The notes under the pieces: model-generated | The model's input: the letters and a program-made list of their open reading frames with translations, nothing else | Database searches by the model: none | What the model was told of the DNA's origin: nothing | DNA from: Chara braunii | Taxonomy: Eukaryota; Streptophyta; Charophyceae; Charales; Characeae | Reading direction: 5' to 3' | DNA length: 64,000 nt | Assembly: GCA_003427395.1 (NCBI GenBank) | Contig: BFEA01000111.1 | Coordinates: 1,797,096 to 1,861,095, forward strand | Translations under genes and position numbers: made by a program | Shown here: positions 32,106-43,942 of the stretch, piece by piece | Position numbering within the stretch: the first letter of the stretch is position 1 | How the letters are laid out: each line of letters opens with the position of its first letter

Positions 32106-34769
32106 TGACCCAGTCAATCTGCACACAATACTGCCTTCCTCCCAACCTCCCCCCCCCAGATGCAACCCATTTCATTCACAATCTGCTTTCAGGCCATCAA
32201 TAAACTGAAACTGAGATTTGTTCATACATTCCTTTACCTCAGTCTGANTTATGTNNNGNAAGTCAAACTCAAAATCNANGTACAGGAGCCACACAATACT
32301 TCCAGNCAAACNTAGAGAGGTGTACAGGTAGGGGTTATAGTTGGGTTTATAAAGGGAGTCAAGGGATCACCACTCAGTTCCCTGCCTCCAGGACTCCACC
32401 TGAGTCCCGGCAGAGCTCCCGCAATCGATGGGGCGACCTCCCACAGAGGCCTTTGCGCGGATTACGGGCCACACGCCCGCCTGCCGCCTTTCTCTCAGAG
32501 CTAAAGGACCAGACTTGGAGTAAGAAGGACAGGAAGAGACGGAGTAAGACTCTCAGACTCAGGAGGGATACACTCAGACTCGCGCGAGAGGGTCTTCGAG
32601 CTTTCAGCGCCTGAGGGTCCCGCGATAGTGGCCAAGTGTAATAGCTTGGTTGGCTTCTCTAACGACCCCCACCGAGTTGCAGCAACCACCCCCTTCGCCA
32701 CTACCCCACCGCGTTGCAGCAGCAACCTTTCCCCGTGGACTTGAACACCTCTCTCGCACTACAGCACCACCCTCCTTTATGAGGCGCATAACCACCCGCA
32801 CAACAATGGGATACGTAGCCTTCCGTATGCTGCAACAAGTCACCGTTCCTCACAACAAACCCTACGGTACCCCCAAGAACAGCAATAACTACACCATCCG
32901 TTCCCAATCAGAAACAGGAGCACAACAAGTCGTCGACCAGAAACAATTGACTGGTAGCTTCAACAATGGTGCCTAAGAAGCACGGTGTTACGTAGCAGCA
33001 CAACCGAGAGCCAGACGGATCCTTCTCCTCATGAAGCTGCAGCCATGTGGTCCTTAAACGGTCGTGCTCAAAACAAAGTAATGGTCCGGAATAGCTCAGT
33101 AATGGCTGCAACAGAAACACAGCCAAAGCAAGCAACAGAGCACACAACAGCTGCTTGCAACCCCACAGCCCGAGAATCGCCCACAAGAGTCGGGCAACTG
33201 GTAAGGTCCTGCAGCACACCTCACGATCTCAGCCAACTCACGACACTGGCTGCACAACAATCACCGCCTTGTGTAAAGACCATACTCCAGCCTCGCTCAC
33301 AAACCCCAAGCTGCCCTGAGCCTTACCCCTTTCTTGCTGCCTCACGCACTGCAGTCGTTAGAACTGGCAACCCACCGGTTGACCAAGCAAGCCTCCAACC
33401 CCACGGCTAGCCCCACGTTACTCCCATTGGCAGGTTACGCAAGACGAAATGAGTACTCCGCTAGATCGCGGAAAGACACTCCTTAGTAATCCAACCTCCC
33501 TCTCGATACAGTTGTGCCGTCCCTACACAAGCTAGAGTGAACCTTCCGCTACCCCACGGAGAAACGCGTCGTTCTGCAGCCGTCCGCACAGAAAGGCAGG
33601 AAGGTGCCGGTTCCACCAATAGGATGAGCGGCACATCGGCCTAGTGGTGAGCCTCCAACCCCGCGGCTCACTCCTCCCCGCCACTTTCTTCGTTCGGAGG
33701 AGCATCACACTGGCCAAAAGGTAAGTCGCCCATCCCTCGGTTCGCTCCCTGTTACTTGCTCAATAGAATAAGCAAAATTACATGAATCTTCCGCTAGAAC
33801 ACGGAAAGATACAGATTCGACGATTTCCTTCCTCCCAGCGCAGCTCCTAACGCCCATACTGCCTAATCTAAGCCCCAACCCACGATTCCGACTCCCTCAT
33901 TAGTTTCCCTCACCCTCAAAGCCTCTAGAACGCCCTTCCCCTTTTTCGATTTTCTCAAAGATCGGGTGAGTATCGTGTTACACGCCCCCTCCCCGTTTCT
34001 GAACACCTCTGCGCAGCCTATACGTCACACTGCGCAAAAACTACTATTCTAGTGCTAATCTTGACCACGCCAATGGATTCGCCCTGACCCAAAACACCAG
34101 ATTAGCTTCCTTCTCCGCCTGAGTTCACAGAGAATGGAGTAATAATCTCGATTTCTCATCTCCTCTTCCTTAGTTCCCACCATAGCCTGGCGCACCAGTT
34201 TTCTCTACTAACTCCATATCTGCTAGCCTACCGCCCGAACTAACCTCACTAATAAACTCGCCATGGCCGAAAATGCTAGGAACAAGCCCTTATCCGCCCG
34301 TTTTCGTCGAGAAACGGGCGTAAACCCATCTTTCCTCCGGCCATAGCTCGCTGCTCCTCTGCAGCTACGTCCCTCACTTTCGTGCACGTACCCAGCGTGC
34401 TTTGCCGTTCCGGTTCACTCTTCCCCCTCCGCAACGTTGCGGTCAACCGATACTCTAACGCACCAACGTGCACTCCGACCGGCTATACGAAGACCCGACC
34501 GTGGAAAAAGGGAAGTCGAACGAACAAACCAAAAAAAAGGAAGTGCCGCGTTCGCTTTATACGCACCCGCTTTCCCCTAGAGCCACGCTAGTCTACTCTA
34601 TATCGCTCCAATTTTAACGGAAATCCGGAGGACTGAATCGGGGCCGCGCCCCACAACATCTCCAAGCCGCCCAACCTTTTCCCTTCTGTACGCCCCTGGT
34701 CCGTCTTACGCCCGGGTTCACCCCCGGATTTTGCCTGCAGCACCCCTTGCCTACCGCCCCGTCAGGCGC
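32106..34769. other. LTR A, U3-side tail without genes
   Basis: Includes a CG-rich hairpin (34,295-34,320) with counterparts in B and C, and hairpins built on TTCCGCTAGAACACGGAA (near 33,786). CA-rich and C-rich open frames on both strands are not conserved as frames between LTR copies. Confidence 0.6.
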
Positions 34770-35230
34770 TGTCGGTGCGAATACCCTTACAAGGGTATCC
34801 GCCCTGGTTTTTGCAAGTGACTGAAAAGGAATGGGCTTGGTCGGCATAAGTCGGGCGAGGTACGGCCGCGTCGGGGCCCCGTCCTGACTAAAGTTAGAGG
34901 GTATGTGGGCGCGCAGTTTTAAGGCGCGCGTGTGATTTTTCTGATTGAGTGAGTGACCGGCTTAGTCGACCGACCTGGACCATGCTACGGCGTTGTTTAG
35001 CGGACGAGAGCTCGTTTTTGGGTTGGCATGCGCAAACAACGGTGGGACTGGCACGCTGATAGGCGCACGGGACGGCCACGGTGGGGCCCAAGTTGGCCGG
35101 CACGGGTGCCAGGTGTTGGCGCGCTAGTTGTAGGAAGGAAGAGAAGGCCTGGGCAGTTTTTCCCAAGCCTAGGGACGGTGAGGCGCTACTTCATATTGAA
35201 GTTTGCGCGTTACTGTGCCAGGCTTGGGCT

Positions 35231-35286
35231 TAGCCCTATTGGTTACGATACTGGACTTTTGTTACGGGGATGCAGGGATCGAGGCC
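35231..35286 (+). promoter_or_regulatory. tRNA-like A-box/B-box module in LTR B
   Basis: A box TAGCCCTATTGGTTACG (35,231) and B-box-like GGATCGAGGCC (35,276), 45 bp apart. The same module, on the element sense strand, is at 43,421-43,478 (D; perfect B box GGTTCGAGGCC) and 62,961-63,018 (C). It may be a captured SINE head or a Pol III promoter. Confidence 0.55.
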
Positions 35287-38200
35287 AGCGTCGGCGCAGC
35301 AGCGGCAGAGCATCGTGGAGGAAGCTGAGGGGGTTGAGGGCCCGACGGGGCTATCCCCCCTCAGTTTTGTTGATAGGGGCGGTGACGGATCGGGTCCGCG
35401 GGACCAGCGGGGGTCTTAGCAGTCCCCGCACCCTACCTGCGGATGTTTACTTATTTTTCGTTATTTTATTTTTGCTTCTTTATTTTATTATTCATGGGCC
35501 GTTCTGGCCTGGGGCGTGGCACTGTGGCTGGCGGTCTGAGACTTGAAAAGCCGCAAGCGGGGTATCACCGCGGCCCGGTCCTTCGGGACATCCGTTAAAA
35601 TTGGAACAATATAGAGAAGATTCGCATAGCGCCTGCGCAGGGACGGCGCGGATGGGGTGCGGAGAAGCCGAGGCGCTCTGGCTGGTTGCTTCCGCTGCCT
35701 TGGTTCGGAAGAAGGCGGGCGCACGCAACAGTGGTGGTGAGCACTAGGCCAGCGCGACGGTTTCAACAGCGGGAGATAAAAGGGCGAGTGAATCAGGATG
35801 GGGTCTGGGGCAAGGGGGATGCCGGAGGTGAGTGCACTACGGCGGTACGAGTGGGGGTGCACCGTGAACCCCCGAGGCCCGATACGTCGAAGTCCCCCGG
35901 GGTGACGGGGAAGGGGGAGGTCGGTACGATCCCCCGCGTGGAGGGGAGGAGATAAAACCGGGGGAGCCGACAGCCGGGCGTTTGGTTCTTGGCAGTCGAC
36001 GGTTGTTAGACCATTTGCTCGGCGCCTAGGGTGCTGGTGACCACGCCGTGGGGGTGTTGGCGGTTGACGACAACGCGATGGTGAAGGAGAATGGATTTGG
36101 ACTGGAGAGCGAGCCGGGTACGTGTAGGTGAGATGGAGTAGTGGGGGGAGAAAGGCGATAGACGAAGCAGCTAAGGCCAGAGGGGTGACGAGCGGTGGTA
36201 CGAGGTAGCCAGGTCATGGATGAAGGAGGGACGAGACAATAAGGAGGCAGCGGGCGAGCGTAGCGGAGTGACCGGCGCTGGGTGAGTGAAGAGGTGGACG
36301 AACCCGGACGGGGGTCGCGACCGGGTGAGTGCGAAGCGACGGGAGGAGGGAGGAGGGCGCAGTCAAGGGAGCTTAGCTTGCTCGATTCGTAACGGAATCG
36401 AGCCGGGAAAGTGGCTATTTGGGGGAGGGTTGTGGGCATGCGAGTGGGATAACCGGGTTAGATTCGATGTTAGAGTTAGCAACTAGGTGCTAGAAGAGAA
36501 AAGGGGGTGCGCCGAGCTATGGACGACATAAAAGAGAACGAGGGGAGAAATGCTGATCTCGTTCGTTTTTTAACAAAAACGAACGAACGAAGACGCTAGC
36601 GCGGGGGTTTGGGGGGAACGCGAATGCGATGGCAAGGTTAGTTTTGGCTTTGGGTTGGTAGAATGAGAGTTAGGAGAGATAGGGCTGCGTGGAGGTATCG
36701 GGGGTGTAGAGAAAGTATGTATATTCCTACGTTTTGGCGGAAGATTCATTCAATATTTACCTGCCATTTCAACGGGGGTAACGCGAGGCCAGACGCGGGG
36801 CGAAAGACCTACATGTTGCCTGGTGAGGTGCTTAGTTCAGTCGATGGCAGAAGCTCCTCCCAACCCCTCTGCGTGCGTGACGAGTAGCAGCGTATCTTTC
36901 CGGGCTCGGGCGACGGATTCATTCTGACTTGCTCTTGGTGTTGGTCGGAGCTTGGCGGAGGAACAACGGGCGCAGAATGAAGACTTACCTGGTGACGGGA
37001 GGTGCTATTCGCCCTGTCGGTCGAAGGGGCGGTGTGAGGCGGGCCGCAGGGTGAAGCTCCGTTTGTTGGCCAAGGCGTTGCCCATCTGAGTAAGGGATGC
37101 CCCTGGTTATGTTTTAGCGGTAGTCCCACCTCGACGTTGGCCACGTTACGGGTAGGAGCTTCTCCTCCCCTACCAGTTACGTAAACATAGTACCCGGGGA
37201 CACAGCTGCTGGGTGCTTCGTGCCCTTTAAAGCTCTGCGTCAAGTGGTCGGCAGGGCCTGACCAGGAGTTTCGACTGAGTGCACTATCAAGTGGAAAGAA
37301 AGATGGAGTGAGCGGCGAGATAGAGGGGGGGGGGGGGATTGCAGACTTACCTGCCTAGCCGAAGTACTACCGCAGTGTCGGGTACGGTAGCAAGGGAGCT
37401 AGCCAAAGGATTACGGACTTCCTGCTAACCAAAGCCTTGCCTGCGAGACCGGGTGGAGTGACAGTGGACATGCCACCAGATTTGGAGGCTCAGTTGCCGG
37501 CTGCTGCACTGCCTACTCCTTGAACGGTGTAGTGGGGCGAGGGAGTTAGAGGTCTGAAGGTTTACCTGTGGACTGTTGTGTCCCCTCTCTTGGCTAGTGG
37601 AGCAGTGAAGGGAGTAGGCGGCAGGGTTGAGGATCTATTCGGTGGAGTTGCGGACTTTCTTGCTGAATGAAGTGTTGCCCTTTTGCGTCGGACGGGGCAA
37701 CGTGGAGGCAACCATAAAGCTTGCGGGTTTTTGCGGGGTTGTCCCGGACACTGTATTGCTGCGACTGGTGGCTGCGGCCGGCTGCTGTCTGCCACAGCCT
37801 GTGGGGCGGACACTGTAGTCAGTGTCGGGGCTGTGGACGGTATTTCCGATGCGTACAGATAAGCAGCTGGCAAGGGATTAGGCTGTCATATACTGCCGGT
37901 TACTACGGGCTGAGCACCGCTGCTGCAAACTGGGCACGGGTTGTGTCTGGCTGACTATGTGAGGGCTATCATTAACTGCCGGAATATTGTTCTCGCTTAC
38001 TGTTGACTGCGGTACACTGCTGCATGCCACAACCGGATGGTTGCTGGCCGTTGCGGCCTACAGTGCGGTGGCGTCGTGGGCATAGAAGGAGGATTGAGTC
38101 GGGGAAGGGAAGCGGATGCCACGAATTGAGAGGTCGACACGGAGTGGCCTAGGCAGCTGACGTCGGGAGTTTGACCAAGCTGCTGGAAGTTAGCCGCCAT

Positions 38201-38716
38201 TGCGGGGCCCTCAGGCGCTGAAGATTTGAAGGCCCTCTCCTGCAAGTCTGAGCGCACCCCTCTCGCATCTGAGAGTCTCAAAACTGTCTACTTCTGCCCT
38301 TCTTCCTCTAAGTCTAGTCTGTTGGTTCTGAGAGGAAGGTGGCAGGCGGGATTGCAACCCGTAATCCGCCCCAAGGCCTTTGTGGGAGGTTGCCCCACCG
38401 ATTGCGGGAGCTCTGCCGGAGCCTAGGCGAGGCTCTGGAGGCAGGGAATTGAAAGGTAGCCATTGCTTCCCCTGTATATACCCTGATATAACCCCTACTT
38501 GTACGTCTTGTTATGTTGACTGAGTATACTGTATGCACCCCTATTTTGACTTTGGTTTGACTGACAGGACACAAGTCAGACTAAATAAAGGGATGTGTGT
38601 GCAATCGCAGTTTCAGTGTTGTTGATTGCTTGAAGGCAGATTGTGAACACAAGAGGTTGCATCTGGGGGAAGGGTGGGTAAAAGGTGGTTTTGCTTGAGC
38701 CTGAATGGGTCCTATG

Positions 38717-39545
38717 GGGTCAGACCAGTTCCATAAAATTGGACGGCCTGACCGCAGTGTTTTATCTTTGAATTGCATGGAGAGTCAGACCAGTTCCATA
38801 AGATTGGACGGTCTGATTGCTCTGAATTGTGAGGGTTTGACTGTGGCTGACTTTTCCGGGGCCAAGCTTGTACCATAAGATTGGAGGGTTTGGTTGTCGT
38901 GTTTGATTGGGGTTTGTTCTGCTTCTTTTGTTTCTGATCAAGGAGGTCTGAGCAAGTCCATAAGATTGGACGGCTCAACCCCCTTCTTGTTTTATTCTGA
39001 GGGGATAATCCTCGCTGAGGGCAGGGCATGTCCATAAGATTGAACGACCTTGGAGTCATGCTGCACACAGTGGGGTCAGAGAGAAACGAACCTGGCAGAG
39101 GACCAGATATGTTCCATAAGATTGGACGGTCTGGCCCAAAGCCTCACATATGTTGGAACCCAAAAGGTTAAATTTTGGCTATATTTTATACTATCTTATC
39201 TATAAACAGGCTAGCCAGGCATGGGTTCCATAAGATTGGACGACCTGACTATAGCTTATCATGAAATGAAGAGAGTATAACTAAGAGTATAATTGAAGGT
39301 AACCCTGGGCAGGCTGAGCCTTGTTCTAAGATGAACGGCTCAGTATTATGCCCAACTGTTGAACACCAAACTCAAAGAGGTATATATAAGTTGGATATTA
39401 AACAGTTTTGGGCGACTAAGCCTTGTTCTAAGATGAACGGCCTAGTCGTATGCCCAAAAGGAAGAAAAAAGTAGTTGTGCAACCTGTTCGTGTATACTCG
39501 GCTGAGTCAGGCATGTTCCATAAGATTGGACGGCTTGACTTTATG
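38717..39545. repeat. Array of covarying hairpins, LTR B (inverted)
   Basis: About ten hairpins with core GTTCCATAAGATTGGACG, the reverse complement of the LTR C core. Examples are GGTCAGACC/GGCCTGACC (38,717-38,752), CTGAGCC/GGCTCAG (near 39,311) and CGACTAAGCC/GGCCTAGTCG (near 39,413). The last two have the inner stem GTTC/GAAC. The hexaloop is TAAGAT here (ATCTTA in the other sense). Confidence 0.85.
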
Positions 39546-40808
39546 CCCTATGTAAGCTGGGTATAAGGGGATAAAGCATTGAGAAATTACGAACTATTAT
39601 TTGCAAAGATTGATTTTAGGTGGCGAGAGTACTTACCTTTGTGGTTTGGCCTGCACGAGGCTGAGTGAGGCTACTACTTGGTTTGAGTGTCAGGTTGACA
39701 TGTAGTTGCTTTAGAGGCTCGCCTCGTGCTAGAGCGATAGGAGTTAGGTCAATTCCTGTATTTTCTGAGCTAAGTTTTCTTACTTAGATCGATTATCGCA
39801 TTTTCTGGGATCTTTTATTATACTTGGCTTTGTATAAAATTTTGGTAAGCTACTTTCTCTACGGGAAGCGCTGCCGAAATTTCTGCAAATCCAAGGAGTT
39901 AGTTAAATTTTGATTCGTCAAAGTTCAACTTGTCTAAAATTTATACCTGACTTGGTAAAAATCTGGAAAGTCTCCTTTTCTAAAGGGAGTGCTGCCCAAA
40001 TTTTTGCTAATTCAGGGAGTTAGACAAAATTGGACTTTGGAAAGTCAACGACTGTTTCTGGTTTCATATTCGGGCTGATATAAATTCTGAAAAGACACTT
40101 TTCCTACGGGAAGCGCTGCCGAAATTTTCTTGATTTAGGGGAGTTAGGTTATATCCGGACAGATGACGATTCTGGTGAGGGGAGATCCTGCCGTTAGTCT
40201 ACCTTTGCTTGGGCACTGGCTTAGAGGTAGGCTTAGACTTAGTTGGCGGGTAACTCTGAGTAAAGGTGTGCTATGGAGGTTCATCCCCCATATGCTGATG
40301 ATTTAGCTCGGGCATTGGCCTGTCTTATGGTACAGGCATTTCATGGACATTCGATTCAGGACTTGGGCTAGTTCAGCTTGATCCTGCAAGGGTCATCATC
40401 TGTTATCACCGATAACAGGTCGGTTGCCAATTCCACGGCTCACGACTCAATTCCTACTTGCTCCCCATACTCAACCTAAAGGCTTTAGCCCTGGTGATCT
40501 TTTTGTTTGTTAAGGGTTTCACCCGGACTTTTATTGAATGGCCATTTAACAAAGGTAACGAGTATTTAATTGAGGTTGGTTGGCTGAAGGTTGGGGTTTG
40601 CATGGCTAAAGCGAGGGGTATGAGTATAGGAACTGGTTGGAATTGACTCCGCGTAGTGTGTGGACTCTTGTCTGACTTTTGATGTGATTGCAGGTATGTT
40701 CAAAGACTTGGGGTTTTGGTTGGGCTGCCATGCGGTCGCATATATATGTATGGCTAGGAGGAGACCCACTATGACTGTGAGAAGTGATCGTCACATAATT
40801 ATTCCCTT

Positions 40809-40814
<6 letters not shown>

Positions 40815-40853
<39 letters not shown>

Positions 40854-40872
40854 TCACAAACAGATATATATG
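40815..40872. repeat. (TA)n with a 12-bp remnant of the hammerhead element
   Basis: A run of TA dinucleotides is followed by CGTCACAAACAG (40,850-40,861) and then ATATATAT again. The 12-bp word is exactly the constant end of the hammerhead element seen at 12.8 and 62.7 kb, so this looks like an extremely 5'-truncated insertion into the microsatellite. Confidence 0.6.
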
Positions 40873-42583
40873 TGCCAGTGCATGTGTACCTACGTGTGTG
40901 GCTGGCGTGGCCTGAAGTGCCCGCGTACTAAGAGTCAGTCGAAGGTTGGGGTGAATAGAAGGGAGGGGATATCTCTCGCCAATCCCTATATATTTTCTTT
41001 GTTGCGATTTATCTTGGTGAAACGATAAAGTTCCGGGCGGAAGGGTCAGCGTGTCGTTGGTGATGGGCCAGACAACTCACCACCGCTCCAAACTCCCTCC
41101 TGCCCTAGGGGCCGTCTTGCCCTGCACCCGTTGGGACACCTCAGGGTGCAGAAGACGGAAAGACCCTCAGGCCGGTTTTGCTTGCGCTAAAGGGTTACCC
41201 CCATTGGCTCGCGCTTCAGCCTACGCCTGAGCGTCGAAAGATGACCCCTTGGCTCAGAGTAGGCCGTTTGGGTGTGGTCACTACATAAAGCGCCGTCATC
41301 GCGGTTACTCGCGTAGAACTGCATAGCGAGATAGTATGTGTAAGTCTAGCGCCCTCACGACCTTATACTAGGCTCGCGCACGACACTCGCCGCATCCCGC
41401 ACTAAAAGAATTATGAGTCAGGCGGCGAGACCACGAGCGCGACACGACCAGTAAACTTGTGGTCTTGGTAACGTGAAGCGGCACGTGGGCGGAGGACTAG
41501 CCCCAGTCAGCTTATGGGACTCCGTGTACGGGCCTCACTACCCCGGACGCCGGGTAGCCTATGGGTAGGATACCGGACCTCCTCCGCACGCGCGTCGTTT
41601 GGGCTTATCCACCCCCTTTTCATTTTTTAGGGTCATCAGCTAATGGAGGGTCAAAGTGAGATTCCTTCTTGCGTTTTCATGGTTGGACGTTATAGTCCGT
41701 GGCTGCCGTCAAAGTCAAACCCCTTGATGCTCGACCGCCACGACAGCTTAAAAGTTGTCTACTCAACCCCTCTGCACAGGGTGCAGAAGAGGGTGTGGTC
41801 TCCAACCGCGCACGGTGGTTGTCCAGCGTCGAGAGATTAACCTTCAAGGCGTGTGACTTGAGTGTCGAATGCGACCCTCGAAGTTAACGGGGGCCGCACG
41901 ATTATGGGCATGACGTAGTACGCCATCATTGCGACTGCTTGCGTACGTTTGCATTGCGAGTCGATACGAGTTAGCCCTGTGTCCGCGCAGTTTTATACTA
42001 AGTCTCGCGCGCGACGCCTATCCCGATATCCGCGTTGGAAAGTTACGGGTTGGTAACCGAGGGGCTACGAGCGTTGTCGCGTGTTTGTGTTGTGTCGTTT
42101 TGTGTGTGTGTGTGTTTTATTTTTGTGTCGTAAGGTAGTGTGCACGTGGTGTGCGGAATGCGTCCTAGTCGGTCGACGTTGGGCCGCGCTTGGGACTTCA
42201 GCCCCCCAAGATATCGGTTCGCGTGCGGGTCCGATAGGCGTATTACCTCGCGTACCCCCTATGCTACAGCGAACGAGAAACACCCTCGGCTGGTCCACCT
42301 TTGCGATTGCAACTGAGTAGCTTTCGTACTGTGGACTGGTAGCTCGGCGGGGATACACCCACCGAAGGGAGGTGACAACTCCCGTAAGGTGGAGGTAAGT
42401 TGTGCCTCGCGTAGGCCCTATCCTATCGTAGGGGCTCGCGAGGGGTATGGCTGGAGCACTCGGCCGGAGCGGCCTAAGGAAACTCCATTTGTGTGCTCGC
42501 GGCAAGGTTGGTCCAACTCTTGCGTGACGCGGCCGAGAGGGTCCCGCGTTGCCGCATGCGGTGCTGGACCGATGTGCGCGACA

Positions 42584-43942
42584 ACGCCCGTCCCTGTTTC
42601 CTGTCCGGGTTTATCCCCGAGTTCTCGCGCGCCAGCCCCATACAATGACCGTGCAAATCCCCTACGCATCGACGCCGATTCCCGACAGATCTTCCCAAAA
42701 AAATATGAGGGCAGCGACCCACCCCTTCTTCCCTCTGGCATGCACCTGACCCGACTTACACTCGGGTTCACCCCCTCCCATTTCGAACTCCTTAGCCTTC
42801 ACACAATCGTCATACAGATCTTGTCGATCCGATCTTGGCCGAAGCCGCGGGGACTTTCACCCTGGCAGGTACCCCGCAACATCTCCAAGGGCCATCCGGC
42901 CTTCTCCCCTCGCTCTCCCGACCTCGCACCTAGCCCGGCTCACGGCCGGGTCCATTTTCGGACTCTTCGTACATCATCCTTACGTAGGGGCCATGCAAAC
43001 CTCCCCAATATCCTCACCATCCTAACGGCTGTCCCGAAGGACCCACGCGCGATGGCCTCCCACGACACCTCCGAGGGGCCGCGCGACCCTCCCTGGCTCG
43101 TCACTGGCCCGTACTTCGGCAGCTCGTGGGTGCGCTCGCTGTAACAGTCGATGGCCCAGGCCATCGGTCCAGGCAAGGGCAGCACCGGCCAACCTCCGGT
43201 ATCCACTAAGGCACAGTAGAATCGAGACGAAAACCCAAAGATTTAGAATAAGCAAAAAAGCAGACGGGACGGGGCACGCGTCCCTCCAAAAAAAATCCTG
43301 CGACCCTGCAGGGCGGGCCCACGATCGGATCTCCTTAGCAAAACTACGGGGGATAGTCCCGCAGGACCCTCGACCCCTTAGCTCCTCCGCTGCTCCATCG
43401 CTCCCGCGTCGCCGTTTGCTGGCCTCGAACCTCACACCTCCACCCCACGAACCCGACACCGTAACCAATAGGGCTAAGCCCAAGCCTGAGACCATCGGAC
43501 GCAGTTTCCCACATAAAGTGATACCGCACGACGCTTTGGGCCAGGACACCGCCCCGGCCACTCTTTCAACCCATATTTGCACGCACGGCCCCCAGGTGTC
43601 CGCATCGGCCTACCATCCTGCGGCATTGCCACCCCGCGCGCCAGCCTGCGCGCAACCACAGGTCGCACGTGCCAATCAAAGCGAGTTATCGCCCCCTAAT
43701 CAAACCAGTCACCCGGTCCGGGTCGGTCGGCTACCCCGGCCGCCCACTCAATCAGAAACATCACACTCGCGCCTTAAAATTGTGCGCCCACGTACTCCCT
43801 ACTGGGACAAGGCAAACCTTTGCCTACGTGCGGGCGACCCTTACATTTTTCCGCACGGGCACTCATAATCCAGGTTAACCGAGCCTTTCTGTCGCTTGCA
43901 AGAACCAGGGCGGATACCCTTGTAAGGGTATTCGCGCCGACA
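42584..43942 (-). mobile_element. LTR D, start (U3 side) of an LTR on the minus strand
   Basis: Ends on the plus strand with CGCGCCGACA at 43,942, the complement of the TGTCGGCGCG LTR start seen in C (63,450). It is collinear with about 62.1-63.45 kb. On the minus strand this directly follows the internal region, so it should be the 3' LTR of the main element, cut off at 42,584 by LTR B. The tRNA-like module lies at 43,421-43,478. Confidence 0.75.

Larger units (their letters stand above)
28130..34769 (-). mobile_element. LTR A of giant Ty3/Gypsy element (3' part, diverged subfamily)
   Basis: Collinear with LTR C over its length. In plus-strand order it runs TGTTGAGCGCATC at the outer end, then CCGGCACCGCACGCGGCGGC, the TGTCAAAATATA junction (30,359), the ~120-bp repeat array, the hairpin array and the pyrimidine-rich tail. 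On the element's own (minus) strand the outer end reads CAACA. It is preceded at 28,104-28,123 by a T run. It stops where LTR B begins (34,770), before reaching the LTR start. Its last ~0.3-0.4 kb overlaps in content with the beginning of segment D. No coding region. Several N lie at 32,248-32,312. Confidence 0.82.
34770..42583 (+). mobile_element. LTR B, complete ~7.8-kb LTR in inverted orientation
   Basis: It starts TGTCGGTGCGAATACCC and ends GTGCGCGACA, giving 5-bp inverted termini TGTCG/CGACA. It is collinear with the reverse complement of LTR C: TTTATTATTCATGGGCC (35,480), hairpins (38.7-39.55 kb), the repeat array (39.8-40.15 kb) and GGCCGAGAGGGTCCCGCG near the end. Its subfamily is that of C, not A. 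No internal region adjoins either end, as in a solo LTR. Flanks (...CAGGCGC and ACGCC...) do not give a clear target-site duplication. Confidence 0.82.

Noticed and set aside
42389-43144. 251-codon plus-strand frame as a gene
   Set aside because: It lies across the LTR B/LTR D joint and is not kept as a frame in the other LTR copies.
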